DNA of 64,000 nucleotides from Verrucomicrobiota bacterium (lineage in GTDB: Bacteria; Verrucomicrobiota; Verrucomicrobiia; Chthoniobacterales; Chthoniobacteraceae): NCBI GenBank assembly GCA_009885995.1, contig VFJQ01000056.1, positions 100,714-164,713 on the forward strand. The letters are read 5' to 3'. The notes below the pieces were generated by a model, which was not told the DNA's origin, made no database searches, and worked only from the letters and a program-made list of their open reading frames with translations. Position 1 is the stretch's first letter; every line of letters begins with the position of its first letter. Position numbers and translations under genes: made by a program. Below, piece after piece: positions 46,701 through 58,072 of this stretch.

Positions 46701-49562
46701 ATGAAGCCCCTCCGTCTTCTCCTCCTCGCCGGCGCATCCGCCCTCGCCGCCACTCCCGACGCCAGCCTGCCCGATGGCTTCGAGCTCGTTCCCGTCGCAA
46801 CGGCGCCGCTCGTGCAACATCCGATCATGGCCGGGCTCGGCGAGCCAGGCGTGCTCTATGTGGCGGAGAATGCGGGGCTGAACCTCAACAAGGCCGAGTT
46901 GGAAAAGCAGTTGCCCAACTACGTCACACGACTCGTCGATTCGGACGGCGACGGCATTTACGACAAGAAGACGGTCTTCGCCGACAAGATGACGTTCCCG
47001 CAAGGCGCGCTGTGGCTCGACGGATCGCTCTTCGTGATGTCGCCGCCGGGGCTGTGGAAATTCACCGACGGAGACGGAGACGGCGTGGCCGAAAAGCGAG
47101 AGATGCTCGTAAGCGGTTTCGACTACACGGGCAACGCCGCAGACGTTCACGGCCCGTTTTTGCACCCGAATGGCCGGCTCTACTGGTGCCACGGGCGCAA
47201 GGGGACAAAGGTCATCGGCAAGGAAGGCAAGCTGGTCCACGAGGGCCTCTCGAGCGGCATCTGGTCGGCGAATCGCGACGGCTCCGACGTGCGCTGGCAC
47301 TCGCTCGCCTGCGGCGACAACCCGGTCGAGATCGACTTCACGCCCGAGGGCGAAATCCTCGGCACGCAGAACATTTTCTACACGAACCCGCGCGGCGACA
47401 CGATCGTGCACTGGCTGCGCGGCGGCGTGTATCCGCGGCCCGATCAGCTCAAGGCGATCGTGGGCCTGCCGCGCACGCTCGACACGATGCCGGTCGTCCA
47501 CAATTACGGCCACGTCGCGGTGAGCGGTTTCACGTTTTACCGCAGCGGGGCGTTCGATGCGGAGTGGCGCGGGAATATGTTCGTGACGCACTTCAACACG
47601 CAGCGGCTCACGCGCATGGAAGTGGCGCGCGACGGCGCGAGCTACAAGGTGACCGAGCGCGAATTCCTCAAGCTGCACAACTCCGACGTGCATCTCACCG
47701 ACGTGCTCGAAGACCGCGACGGCTCGCTGCTCGTGCTCGATACCGGCGGGTGGTTTCGCATCGGCTGCCCGTCGTCGCTCATGGCCAAGCCGGACATCGC
47801 CGGCGCGATCTGGCGCGTGCGGAAAAAGGGCGCGCCGGTGAAGTGCGAGCCGTGGGGCGCGAGCGTGGCGGACGTTTGGAACAAGGACGCGAAGGGACTC
47901 ATCGCCGCGCTCGGATCGAAGAACGCGAGCGTCGCACACACCGCGGCGAATGCGCTCGCGATGAAGCCGACGCCCGAAGCGATCACTGCGCTGCTGAAAG
48001 CGCTGGATCGCGATGAACCCGGCGGGCAGCTCGCCGCGGCGCACGCGCTCGGCGCGATGCCGAAGCTTGATGCGAAGGCGACGCGCGCGCTGCTGCGTTC
48101 CATCGAGGGCGAGGTGGACCGCTCGGTCGCGCACCAGGCGATGTTCGCGCTCTTCACCGGCGGGCAGTCGAAGCTTATCGCCGACGCCCTCGCAGAATCC
48201 GGCAAGCCCGCGCTCCAGCGCCGCGCGCTCACGCTGCTCGATCAACTCTCCCCTTCCCCGCTCACCGCCGAGACGGTGGTCCCGCTGCTCGATGCGAGCG
48301 ACCCGCTGCTCGCGCGCAAGGCAGCGGAGATCGTCGTGCGTCACGACGACTGGACGGAGCCTGCCGCCGCGCGCTTTGCCAGTTGGATGAGCGGCCGCGC
48401 CCTCACGTTGGCGAAGCTCGAGTTGATCGAACTCGTCGCCAGCGCGCGCGTGGCGCAGCCAGCGATGGCGGAAGTGGTCACGACACTCCTCGAGCGCGGC
48501 GCACCCGCGGCCTGGCGCATCGTCGCCGCCGGGGACAGCTCGAAAGGTCCCGCAGTGTGGACGCCCGCGCTGCGCAAGGCGCTCGGCACCGCAACGCCCG
48601 CCGATCTCCCGCTCGTGCTCGCCGCGGCGGCGAAGGTCGGCACGCCCGACTTGCGCGCGGCGCTGCGCGAGTTTTCGGACGACGCGAAGCAGCCGCTCGC
48701 CTTCCGCCTCAAAGCGCTCGGCGCGTCGATCGACCGCAGCAAGCCGCTCGCGGCAGAGTCGTTCGAGTTGCTCCAGCGCGCGCTCGGCGATGCGTCGTCG
48801 TCCGCACGGCTGGAAGCCGCGCGCATCCTCGTGAGCGCGCGGCTCGCGAAGGAGCAGGTGCTCGCGCTCGCGCCGGTGATCCCGACACTCGGCCCGCTCG
48901 AACTGCGCGAATTTCTCAAGGCCTTCCGCGGCTGGCTGAAGACGGAGAATGCTGTGGCGCTCGCGCAGGCGCTGAAGAATTCAGTCGCACTAGCCAGCGT
49001 GCAGGAGAGCGAGATCCGCACGGTCTTCTCCGACGCGAAGCCGGAGATCTTCGCGGAGATCGCGCCCGCACTCGCGGCGCTCGCGTCGGATGATGCGGCG
49101 CGGCGGCGACTGCTCGAAACGCTGCCCGCGCGTGTGGCGAAGGAGGGGCGCGCGGCGGAAGGGCGGAAACTTTTTGAGGCCGGCATGGGCGCGTGCGCGA
49201 CGTGTCACCGTGTCGGCGAGGTGGGCAATCTTGTCGGGCCGAATCTGAGCACGATCGGGAACATCCGCGTCGAGCGCGACCTGCTCGAGTCGATCCTCTT
49301 CCCGAGCAACTCGCTCGCTCGCGACTACGAAGCGCACGCGATCGAGACGGCGGATGGTGGGAGCTTTATCGGTGTCGTGCGCGGCAGCCTGCCGGACGTG
49401 CTCGTCTTCGCCGATGCGGGCGCGCAGGAGCACCGCATCCCGCACACGCAGATCACCGCCAACACGACGCTGCCGGCTTCGCTCATGCCCGCGGGGCTCG
49501 ACAAAGCGCTCACGGAAGCACAACTGCTCGACCTCGTCGCTTACCTCCGCAGCCGGAAATAA
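46701..49562 (+). CDS. PVC-type heme-binding CxxCH protein (membrane-bound dehydrogenase-like) with HEAT-like region
   Basis: DGFELVPVATAPLVQHPIMAGLGEPGVLYVAE...GMGACATCHRVGEVGNLVGPNLSTIGNI. Confidence 0.9.
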   Translation: MKPLRLLLLAGASALAATPDASLPDGFELVPVATAPLVQHPIMAGLGEPGVLYVAENAGLNLNKAELEKQLPNYVTRLVDSDGDGIYDKKTVFADKMTFPQGALWLDGSLFVMSPPGLWKFTDGDGDGVAEKREMLVSGFDYTGNAADVHGPFLHPNGRLYWCHGRKGTKVIGKEGKLVHEGLSSGIWSANRDGSDVRWHSLACGDNPVEIDFTPEGEILGTQNIFYTNPRGDTIVHWLRGGVYPRPDQLKAIVGLPRTLDTMPVVHNYGHVAVSGFTFYRSGAFDAEWRGNMFVTHFNTQRLTRMEVARDGASYKVTEREFLKLHNSDVHLTDVLEDRDGSLLVLDTGGWFRIGCPSSLMAKPDIAGAIWRVRKKGAPVKCEPWGASVADVWNKDAKGLIAALGSKNASVAHTAANALAMKPTPEAITALLKALDRDEPGGQLAAAHALGAMPKLDAKATRALLRSIEGEVDRSVAHQAMFALFTGGQSKLIADALAESGKPALQRRALTLLDQLSPSPLTAETVVPLLDASDPLLARKAAEIVVRHDDWTEPAAARFASWMSGRALTLAKLELIELVASARVAQPAMAEVVTTLLERGAPAAWRIVAAGDSSKGPAVWTPALRKALGTATPADLPLVLAAAAKVGTPDLRAALREFSDDAKQPLAFRLKALGASIDRSKPLAAESFELLQRALGDASSSARLEAARILVSARLAKEQVLALAPVIPTLGPLELREFLKAFRGWLKTENAVALAQALKNSVALASVQESEIRTVFSDAKPEIFAEIAPALAALASDDAARRRLLETLPARVAKEGRAAEGRKLFEAGMGACATCHRVGEVGNLVGPNLSTIGNIRVERDLLESILFPSNSLARDYEAHAIETADGGSFIGVVRGSLPDVLVFADAGAQEHRIPHTQITANTTLPASLMPAGLDKALTEAQLLDLVAYLRSRK

Positions 49563-49565
49563 CTC

Positions 49566-50300
49566 ATGAAAACCTCCCTCGCTCTCCTCGCTCTCGTCTC
49601 TTCGGCATTCGCCGCGGACAATGTCGCGCCCGACGGTTTCGTCGCGCTGTTCAATGGAAAGGATTTCTCCGGCTGGAAAGTGCCCGCGGGCGACAACGGA
49701 CACTGGAAGGTGGTCGATGGCGTGATCGATTACGACGCTCGCAGCGAGGCGACCGGCGAGAAGAGCCTGTGGACCGAGCGCGAGTTCAGCGACTACACGC
49801 TGCTCGTGGATTGGCGCATCAAGGAGACGCCCTACATCAATCCGCGGGTGCGTTATCTCCTGCCCGACGGCTCCGAGGCGCGCGATACGAAGGGCCAGCC
49901 GCTCGCGCTCGCGCTGCCGGATTCCGACTCGGGTCTGCTGCTCTGCGGGAGCGCGAAGTATCAGCTCAATATCTGGTGCTGGCCGGCCGGCTCGGGAGAG
50001 ATGTATGGCGTGCGCCGCGATCCCGCGATGCCGCCGGAAGTGCGCGCCGGCGTGACGCCGCGCATGCAGGCCGACAAGCCGGTGGGCGAGTGGAATCGCT
50101 ACGAGGTCACCGTGCGCAAAGGCAGCGTGAGCGTGATGCTCAACAGCCAGCCCGTGCTCCCCGGCGTGAAGATCCCCGGCTTGCCCGAGCGCGGTGCGAT
50201 CGGGCTCCAGCACCACGGCGCGGAGAAGAACGGGCAATGGACGAGCCCGCCGGCGCTGGTGCAGTTCAAGAACGTGTTCATCAAGGAGCTGAATCCTTGA
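49566..50300 (+). CDS. DUF1080 (3-keto-disaccharide hydrolase-like) protein
   Basis: DGFVALFNGKDFSGWKVPAGDNGHWKVVDGVIDY. Confidence 0.92.
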   Translation: MKTSLALLALVSSAFAADNVAPDGFVALFNGKDFSGWKVPAGDNGHWKVVDGVIDYDARSEATGEKSLWTEREFSDYTLLVDWRIKETPYINPRVRYLLPDGSEARDTKGQPLALALPDSDSGLLLCGSAKYQLNIWCWPAGSGEMYGVRRDPAMPPEVRAGVTPRMQADKPVGEWNRYEVTVRKGSVSVMLNSQPVLPGVKIPGLPERGAIGLQHHGAEKNGQWTSPPALVQFKNVFIKELNP

Positions 50301-50328
50301 GGCGGACGGCGCGGCGCGGCGCGCCTAC

Positions 50329-50370
50329 CAAAAAACGAACCGGCGCCGCTCCACTCGGAACGGCGCCGGT
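50329..50370 (-). terminator. Rho-independent terminator of the P-II gene
   Basis: On the minus strand ACCGGCGCCG-loop-CGGCGCCGGT followed by TCGTTTTTT. Confidence 0.75.
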
Positions 50371-50394
50371 CGATACCAGGACTAACTTAACAAA

Positions 50395-52439
<2,045 letters not shown>

Positions 52440-52723
52440 CAGGTTGATTTCGGTGGTGTGTTTGTTTTTGGACTACTGCACCCCAGCCGGGTTCCCGGTG
52501 GGCGGCGCGGAGCGCGCGGCGCACTTTAGCAACGGCTGTGCCAGCGGTTGAATCGCGGTGATTTACAGAAGGAATCACCGGCATCACCCCGGCCCGCTGA
52601 ATTGGGTGGTGCGTGTTTTGCGCCATTCGCCTCGGTGTGTGTCCAAATCTCACCACCCCTCGATTCGAGCCCTCGCGAACGATCGCGTTGCAGCACCCGC
52701 GGCCCTCGACCTACGCTGCGCGG

Positions 52724-54403
52724 GTGCGCTGGATCTTTCCCCAACCACTCGATGAGTCCGCTGTCGCCGCCCTGGCGGAACACCTCCGCGTGCCGGCACT
52801 GACTGCCCGGTTGCTCGTGAGGCGCGGGCTCGCCGATGCGGATGCCGCCACCCACTTCCTCGATCCGCGGCTGAAGGCGCTGCGTGATCCATTTTTGCTG
52901 CCCGACATGGATCGGGCGATTGAGCGCGTCCTGGTCGCGTTCGATCGACGGGAACGGATCGCCTTCTACGGTGACTACGATGTTGATGGCGTCTCGTCGC
53001 TGGCGCTGCTGACGCGCGTCTTCCGAGCCTGCGGTGTGGAGCCGGCGTGCTTCCTCCCGAACCGGATCGATGAAGGCTATGGCCTGAGCGCAGACGGTCT
53101 GACGCGCTGCCTCGAGGAGCACCGACCGAACCTGCTCATCGCGATCGATTGCGGCACGACCTCGGTTGCGGAGATCGCGCGGCTGCGGGGGGAAGGCGTC
53201 GATGTCATCGTGCTCGATCATCACGAGTGTGCGGCGACGCTGCCGGAGTGCGTCGCGCTGGTGAATCCCAAGCGCGGCGAGTCCGACCGCCACCTCTGCA
53301 GCGCGGGCCTGGCTTTCAAGTTCGCCCACGCGCTGCTCAAACGGCGGCCCGTGCCGGATTTCGACCTGCGCTGCGTGCTCGACCTCGTGGCGCTCGGCAC
53401 CGTCGCGGACCTCGTCCCCTTGATCGACGAGAACCGCACCCTCGTGAAGCACGGCTTGCTGCGGCTCGCCGACTCGCGCTGGCCCGGTGTGCGCGCGCTG
53501 ATCGATGCCGCCGGTCTGCGTGCCCCCTTCACCGCGACTCACATCGGCTTCGGCCTCGGCCCGCGGCTGAACGCGGCCGGCCGGCTCGGCACCGCCCTCG
53601 ATGCGCTCGAACTTCTCCTCACCGACGACCCGGCCCGCGCCCACACCCTCGCGCAAGGTCTCGACGCCCAGAATCGCGAGCGCCGGGCGGTCGAAGAGCG
53701 AGTCTGCATCGAAGCCGAGGAGCAGGTCGCCTCCTGGTTCCAGCCGCAGGAGCACGCCGCTATCGTCGCCGGAGCACCGGCCTGGCATCCGGGCGTAATC
53801 GGCATCGTCGCTTCGCGGATCTCGCGCCGCCACCATCGCCCGACGATCGTCGTGGCGTTCGATGAAGCCGGTTCCGGCAAAGGCAGCGGTCGGAGCATCG
53901 TGGGCTTTTCCCTCGTCGCTGCGCTCGGCAAGTGCGCAGCGCATCTGGCAGCGTTCGGTGGCCATGAAGCCGCCGCCGGCCTCTCCCTGTCGGAAGACCG
54001 GTTCGCCGCCTTTCGAGACGCGTTTCTAGCCGTCGCGAAGGCGGATCTCACCGCCGACCAGCTCCAGCCCCGCATCCACCTCGACGCGGAACTGCCGCTG
54101 CGCCAAATCGACCTCTCCCTCCTCGGCCACATCGAAACGCTCGCGCCCTTCGGCAACGGCCACCGCCAGCCAGTCTTCTTTGCCCTGCGCGTGATACCGG
54201 CGGACGAGCCCCGCGTGCTCAAGGAGAAGCACCTGAGTCTTTCGCTCACCCAAAACGGACGGGAAGCCCGGGCGATCTGGTTTGGCGCGACGGAAGTGCC
54301 GCCCCCGCCGTGGGACATCGCTTTCGAGCTGACGCGCAACGAATACCAAGGCCGCGTTTCCGCCCAGATCCAGATCGTCGCTCTGCGCTCTTCAGAAGGG
54401 TGA
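52724..54403 (+). CDS. recJ: single-stranded-DNA-specific exonuclease RecJ
   Basis: YGDYDVDGVSSLALL, LIAIDCGTTS, VLDHHE motifs; GTG start at 52724. Confidence 0.93.
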   Translation: MRWIFPQPLDESAVAALAEHLRVPALTARLLVRRGLADADAATHFLDPRLKALRDPFLLPDMDRAIERVLVAFDRRERIAFYGDYDVDGVSSLALLTRVFRACGVEPACFLPNRIDEGYGLSADGLTRCLEEHRPNLLIAIDCGTTSVAEIARLRGEGVDVIVLDHHECAATLPECVALVNPKRGESDRHLCSAGLAFKFAHALLKRRPVPDFDLRCVLDLVALGTVADLVPLIDENRTLVKHGLLRLADSRWPGVRALIDAAGLRAPFTATHIGFGLGPRLNAAGRLGTALDALELLLTDDPARAHTLAQGLDAQNRERRAVEERVCIEAEEQVASWFQPQEHAAIVAGAPAWHPGVIGIVASRISRRHHRPTIVVAFDEAGSGKGSGRSIVGFSLVAALGKCAAHLAAFGGHEAAAGLSLSEDRFAAFRDAFLAVAKADLTADQLQPRIHLDAELPLRQIDLSLLGHIETLAPFGNGHRQPVFFALRVIPADEPRVLKEKHLSLSLTQNGREARAIWFGATEVPPPPWDIAFELTRNEYQGRVSAQIQIVALRSSEG

Positions 54404-54597
54404 ACGGCAACTTGTTCACACGCTGAATATAGAAGCTCCTATCTAATCTATATATCCCTTCATCTTCATAAGGGTGCGAATAACTCTCCAGCGGAGCGTT
54501 CGTCACCCACGGCTACAGTGTTCCACACCTAAAAAAGGCCACGAATAACCGCCCGGCGGTTCCGCGCGATGATCCAACAACCCGCCGACGCAATATC

Positions 54598-55392
54598 TTA
54601 ATCAGCGCTGTTGGCGGCAGCGGGCGGGTTATTCACAGATTGTTCAGACCCGGGATTTGCCTGTTCGGCGCCCGCTGATTCCGCCGTCTTGGCTCCACCC
54701 CCGGCCCACGCCTTCCGGACCAGCGCATCTCTCGCCGCAGCCACTTCCGCCTCCTTCTTACTCCGGCCATCGCCACCGCCCAGCCACGTCCCACACCACG
54801 TGACGTCGGAGCTGAATCGCTTGTCATGCTCCGGGCCGGAATGGCTCTTGATGACATACTTAGGGCTCACGGGTGAAAGGCCTTGGAGGATCTCCTGCAG
54901 CTCGCCTTTCGGATTGACGTCGTCGGTGCTGGCGCAGATCTGCGCGAGGAATGCCCGCGAGGTATGCAGTAACACCCGCCGCGCGGTGGTGTAATCGCTG
55001 TCGAGATAGATCGCGCCCAGGAGCGCCTCAAAAGCATCCGAAAGCAGCCCCGGCCGCTCCCGCCCACCCGCCGCTTCCTCGCCGCGCCCGAGCATCATGA
55101 ACCGCCCGATTTCGAGAGCTTCGGCGAGCTCCCGCAGCCCCTCCCGCGAGACGAGCCGCGCCCGCAACTTCGTCAGCACCCCCTCGGCGTTATCCGGGAA
55201 CTGCTCGAACAGATACTCGGTGAAGACGAGCTGGAGCACCGCGTCACCGAGGAATTCGAGTCGCTGATTATCGAAATGATGCCGCTGCGTCTCGTGGCCG
55301 AGGCTCGGATGGGTGAGCGCCTCGGCGAGCAGCAGCGGGTTTCTGAATTTGTAGCGCAGCCGCGCTTCGAGTGGATTCATCGACACCGGCAC
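54598..55392 (-). CDS. rnc: ribonuclease III
   Basis: NQRLEFLGDAVLQLVFTEYLFE; DAFEALLGAIYLDSDY; dsRBD. Confidence 0.95.
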   Translation of the reverse strand: MPVSMNPLEARLRYKFRNPLLLAEALTHPSLGHETQRHHFDNQRLEFLGDAVLQLVFTEYLFEQFPDNAEGVLTKLRARLVSREGLRELAEALEIGRFMMLGRGEEAAGGRERPGLLSDAFEALLGAIYLDSDYTTARRVLLHTSRAFLAQICASTDDVNPKGELQEILQGLSPVSPKYVIKSHSGPEHDKRFSSDVTWCGTWLGGGDGRSKKEAEVAAARDALVRKAWAGGGAKTAESAGAEQANPGSEQSVNNPPAAANSAD

Positions 55393-55428
55393 ACGTTAGC
55401 AGCCCTTCATTTTGAGGCCCACAGAAAA

Positions 55429-56409
55429 TCAGGCCAGCCAGCGCATGAGGTCGCGCGCCCAGTAGGTCACGATCAGGTCAGCCCCGGCGCGCCGGAAGCC
55501 GGTCATCATCTCCAGCACCGTCGCGCGCTCATCGAGCCAGCCGTTCGCCGCGGCGGCCTTGATCATCGCGTATTCGCCGCTCACACAATACACCGCCGTC
55601 GGCAGCCCGAACCGCTCTTTGATTCGCCACACCAGATCCAGATACGCCAGCCCCGGCTTCACCATCACCAGGTCCGCGCCCTCAGCCACGTCGAGTTCGA
55701 CTTCGCGCAGCGCCTCCAGCGCGTTCGCGCTGTCCATTTGGTAAGACCGGCGGTCCCCCGCTTTCGGCGCGCTCTCCGCCGCATCGCGGAACGGCCCATA
55801 GAACGCCGACGCGAACTTCGCCGCGTAGCTCATGATCGGCGTCTCGGTGAAGCCGCCCGCATCCAGCCCCGCCCGGATCGCCCCGATCCGCCCATCCATC
55901 ATGTCGCTCGGCGCCACCAGATCCGCGCCCGCCGCCGCGTGCGACACCGCCGTCTTCACGAGCAACTCGACCGACGCATCGTTCTCCACATGCGCGTGAT
56001 CCCCGGCGAAGCGCGTCACCCCGCAATGCCCGTGGCTCATGTATTCGCACAGACACACATCCGTCATCACCACCAGCCCTGGCACCTCCTTTTTCAAGGC
56101 GCGCACCGCCCGCTGCACCACGCCGTCCTCCGCGAAGGCCTGCGTCGCCCGCTCATCCTTCACCGCCGGGATGCCAAAGAGAATCACGCTCGCCACCCCA
56201 TCCGCGTGCGCCGCCTTCGCCTCCTCGACCAGCGCCTTTTCCGAAAGCTGCGCCACCCCCGGCATCGACGCCACCGCCTCGCGATCCGCGACCTTTTCCG
56301 ACACAAAGAGCGGCAGGATGAAGTCCTCCCGCCCGAGCGAAGTCTCGCGCACGAGCGCGCGCAGTTCGGGCGTGGCGCGGAGGCGGCGAGGGCGGCGGAG
56401 CAGGTTCAT
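55429..56409 (-). CDS. hemB: porphobilinogen synthase (delta-aminolevulinic acid dehydratase)
   Basis: MNLLRRPRRLRATPELRALVRET...APSDMMDGRIGAIR...VKPGLAYLDLV. Confidence 0.96.
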   Translation of the reverse strand: MNLLRRPRRLRATPELRALVRETSLGREDFILPLFVSEKVADREAVASMPGVAQLSEKALVEEAKAAHADGVASVILFGIPAVKDERATQAFAEDGVVQRAVRALKKEVPGLVVMTDVCLCEYMSHGHCGVTRFAGDHAHVENDASVELLVKTAVSHAAAGADLVAPSDMMDGRIGAIRAGLDAGGFTETPIMSYAAKFASAFYGPFRDAAESAPKAGDRRSYQMDSANALEALREVELDVAEGADLVMVKPGLAYLDLVWRIKERFGLPTAVYCVSGEYAMIKAAAANGWLDERATVLEMMTGFRRAGADLIVTYWARDLMRWLA

Positions 56410-56496
56410 TCGGTGCCCAGCGATAGCGGACGCCCCCGCCGGGCGCCAGCCCGCACTACACCCCAGCGGCGATGCCCGCGCCGGCTGGGTGCAGGG

Positions 56497-56679
56497 CACG
56501 CCCCGAGCCCCCCCGGCGAAGTCAGCGCGCAACAACTCACCGACGCCATAGCCACCACCGCGCAAAACCCAGCGAGCTTCCCCGCCTACACCGGCGATTT
56601 CAGCGACCCGACCACGCAGGGCGAGATGATAGACTTCAAAGCCTACGTCGAGTCGATGCGGCAGGCGCTGGTGCGCTGA
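56497..56679 (+). pseudogene. C-terminal tail fragment of a collagen-like protein (paralogous to 6227-6745)
   Basis: PPGEVSAQQLTDAIATTAQNPASFPAYTGDFSDPTTQGEMIDFKAYVESMRQALVR* versus APGEVTLTQLDTAIADTAKNPATFPAFTGTFGDPVTQGEMIAYAAYVESFRQFMSR*. Confidence 0.8.
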
Positions 56680-56692
56680 GGGCGCGCAGCGC

Positions 56693-56908
56693 CTAGTCCA
56701 GCGGCGAGCGCACCCCCAGCCCCGGCTTATTGAGCACGTGCAGATAGATCTGCCTCGTCGCCACATCCCGATGCCCCAAAAGCTCCTGCACCGTGCGCAC
56801 GTCGTAACCCGCCTCGAGCAGATGCGTCGCAAAACAGTGCCGCAGCACGTGCGGCCCGACTCGCTTGGCGATACCCACTTTCCGCGCCGCCTCCGCTTCC
56901 GCGACAAG
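56693..56908 (-). pseudogene. integron integrase (IntI-type tyrosine recombinase) C-terminal remnant
   Basis: [70 protein letters not shown]; HxxR...LLGH...Y core and IntI-like [14 protein letters not shown] ending; no N-terminal or central region present. Confidence 0.75.
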
Positions 56909-57050
56909 TCACCGCCTTCGCGCCTCGAATCAAAAGTCGCACTCTACTGGCGTTCGTTCGGCGGACCGGAACTGGAGCGTGAGTTTCGATTTCACGCCGA
57001 GCGCAAGTGGCGCGCGGACTTCGCCCACATCGAGAGCCGGACGGCCGCCG
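56909..57050 (+). pseudogene. N-terminal remnant of a small endonuclease-like gene
   Basis: SPPSRLESKVALYWRSFGGPELEREFRFHAERKWRADFAHIES resembles the N-terminus of small phage/integron endonuclease-like proteins (WR..GGP.L..EYRFHP.R.WRFDFA). Confidence 0.45.
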
Positions 57051-57910
57051 CGCGCACTCTGCTCCCCACGCCCGATTTCTGCCCCCTCGTCGCGCAACGA
57101 ACGCCGACTCCGCAACGCCGAACGCGTGGCAACGGAGGCAAGCGGCAACTCTCCCGAGAGCATCTGCACCAGCGCGCTCTCCGGGAACAATCGCACTCCC
57201 ATTTTCTCGAACGCCACGAGCCACTCCTTGCGTGGATGCACATCGTCTGGAATGACCACGATGCAGTCTTCACCGGCCAGAACTTTGTAGATCCAGCTTT
57301 GGCCAAGAGCCTTGTTCATCGCCGCTGTCGTCACGTCCGACTTGCACTCCACCAGCGTCCGAAAGATGCGGAAGTCGGCGCGGCATAGCGCTGCCTTCAC
57401 ACCAGGCTCCCGCTCGTAGGCGATGCCGAAACCGGTGAATACCTCCGCGATATGATCCGCGAAAGCGCGCTCCGACGAATAGGTCCGGCTGACCCATTCG
57501 TAGCGCCGGTGATTCACCCGATTCTGTGGATACTTGACCTCCAGCCGTCCCTTGAGCCGCCAATACGACTGGCGGGTCCGCAAATCGTTCCAGATGGATT
57601 TGCGATTCCAGCCCTGCCGCCGGCAGGTCGTCTCCACCCCGACTCCATTTCTCAACTGCCAAAGACAAACGGCCATGCGCTGACGGCGCTCCTTCTCGTC
57701 CCTGACCACTTGGTCGCGACGTTCGCGCACCATCTGCATGGGCCGTTCAATTCCCTCATACACACCGGACTCGACCAAAATGCTCCGAATATTCGCCAGC
57801 GTGATACCATCGCTCATATAACGGCAAATCGCCTTGAGACCGAGTTTTTCAGTCGTGTAGAGCCGGATGATCTCCGCACGGCGCTGTGTCCCGATTTGCT
57901 CGATCTTCAT
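56930..57910 (-). CDS. putative DNA-binding protein with two HTH-like segments and a PD-(D/E)XK-type nuclease motif
   Basis: EIIRLYTTEKLGLKAICRYMSDG (HTH-like), ETTCRRQGWNRKSIWNDLR (HTH-like), ADFRIFRTLVECKSD...GQSWIYKVLAGEDCIVVIPD. The last 60 or so residues overlap gene fragments and may be spurious. Confidence 0.6.
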   Translation of the reverse strand: MKIEQIGTQRRAEIIRLYTTEKLGLKAICRYMSDGITLANIRSILVESGVYEGIERPMQMVRERRDQVVRDEKERRQRMAVCLWQLRNGVGVETTCRRQGWNRKSIWNDLRTRQSYWRLKGRLEVKYPQNRVNHRRYEWVSRTYSSERAFADHIAEVFTGFGIAYEREPGVKAALCRADFRIFRTLVECKSDVTTAAMNKALGQSWIYKVLAGEDCIVVIPDDVHPRKEWLVAFEKMGVRLFPESALVQMLSGELPLASVATRSALRSRRSLRDEGAEIGRGEQSARGGRPALDVGEVRAPLALGVKSKLTLQFRSAERTPVECDF

Positions 57911-58072
57911 TCCCCGGCCCGCGCGTCAACACCGCCGCCGCGCGCTTGACCACGACACCCTCGGAGAAATCGCAGCCTGACGTGCAGTTGGCAGTCGTCG
58001 CATTTTGGCTGCCTAAGCATCGGCTCCCGCGACAGATTCATCCTGTCTCCCGTGAATCTGAAATCTGCGCCG

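Noticed and set aside
46530-48344. 604-aa minus-strand ORF
   Set aside because: Antisense to the PVC heme-binding protein gene.
48990-50237. 415-aa minus-strand ORF
   Set aside because: Antisense to the PVC heme protein and DUF1080 genes.
52526-53965. 479-aa minus-strand ORF
   Set aside because: Antisense to recJ.
55276-56496. N-terminal part of the 467-aa + strand ORF
   Set aside because: Antisense to rnc and hemB; only the last ~60 residues (collagen-like tail) look real.
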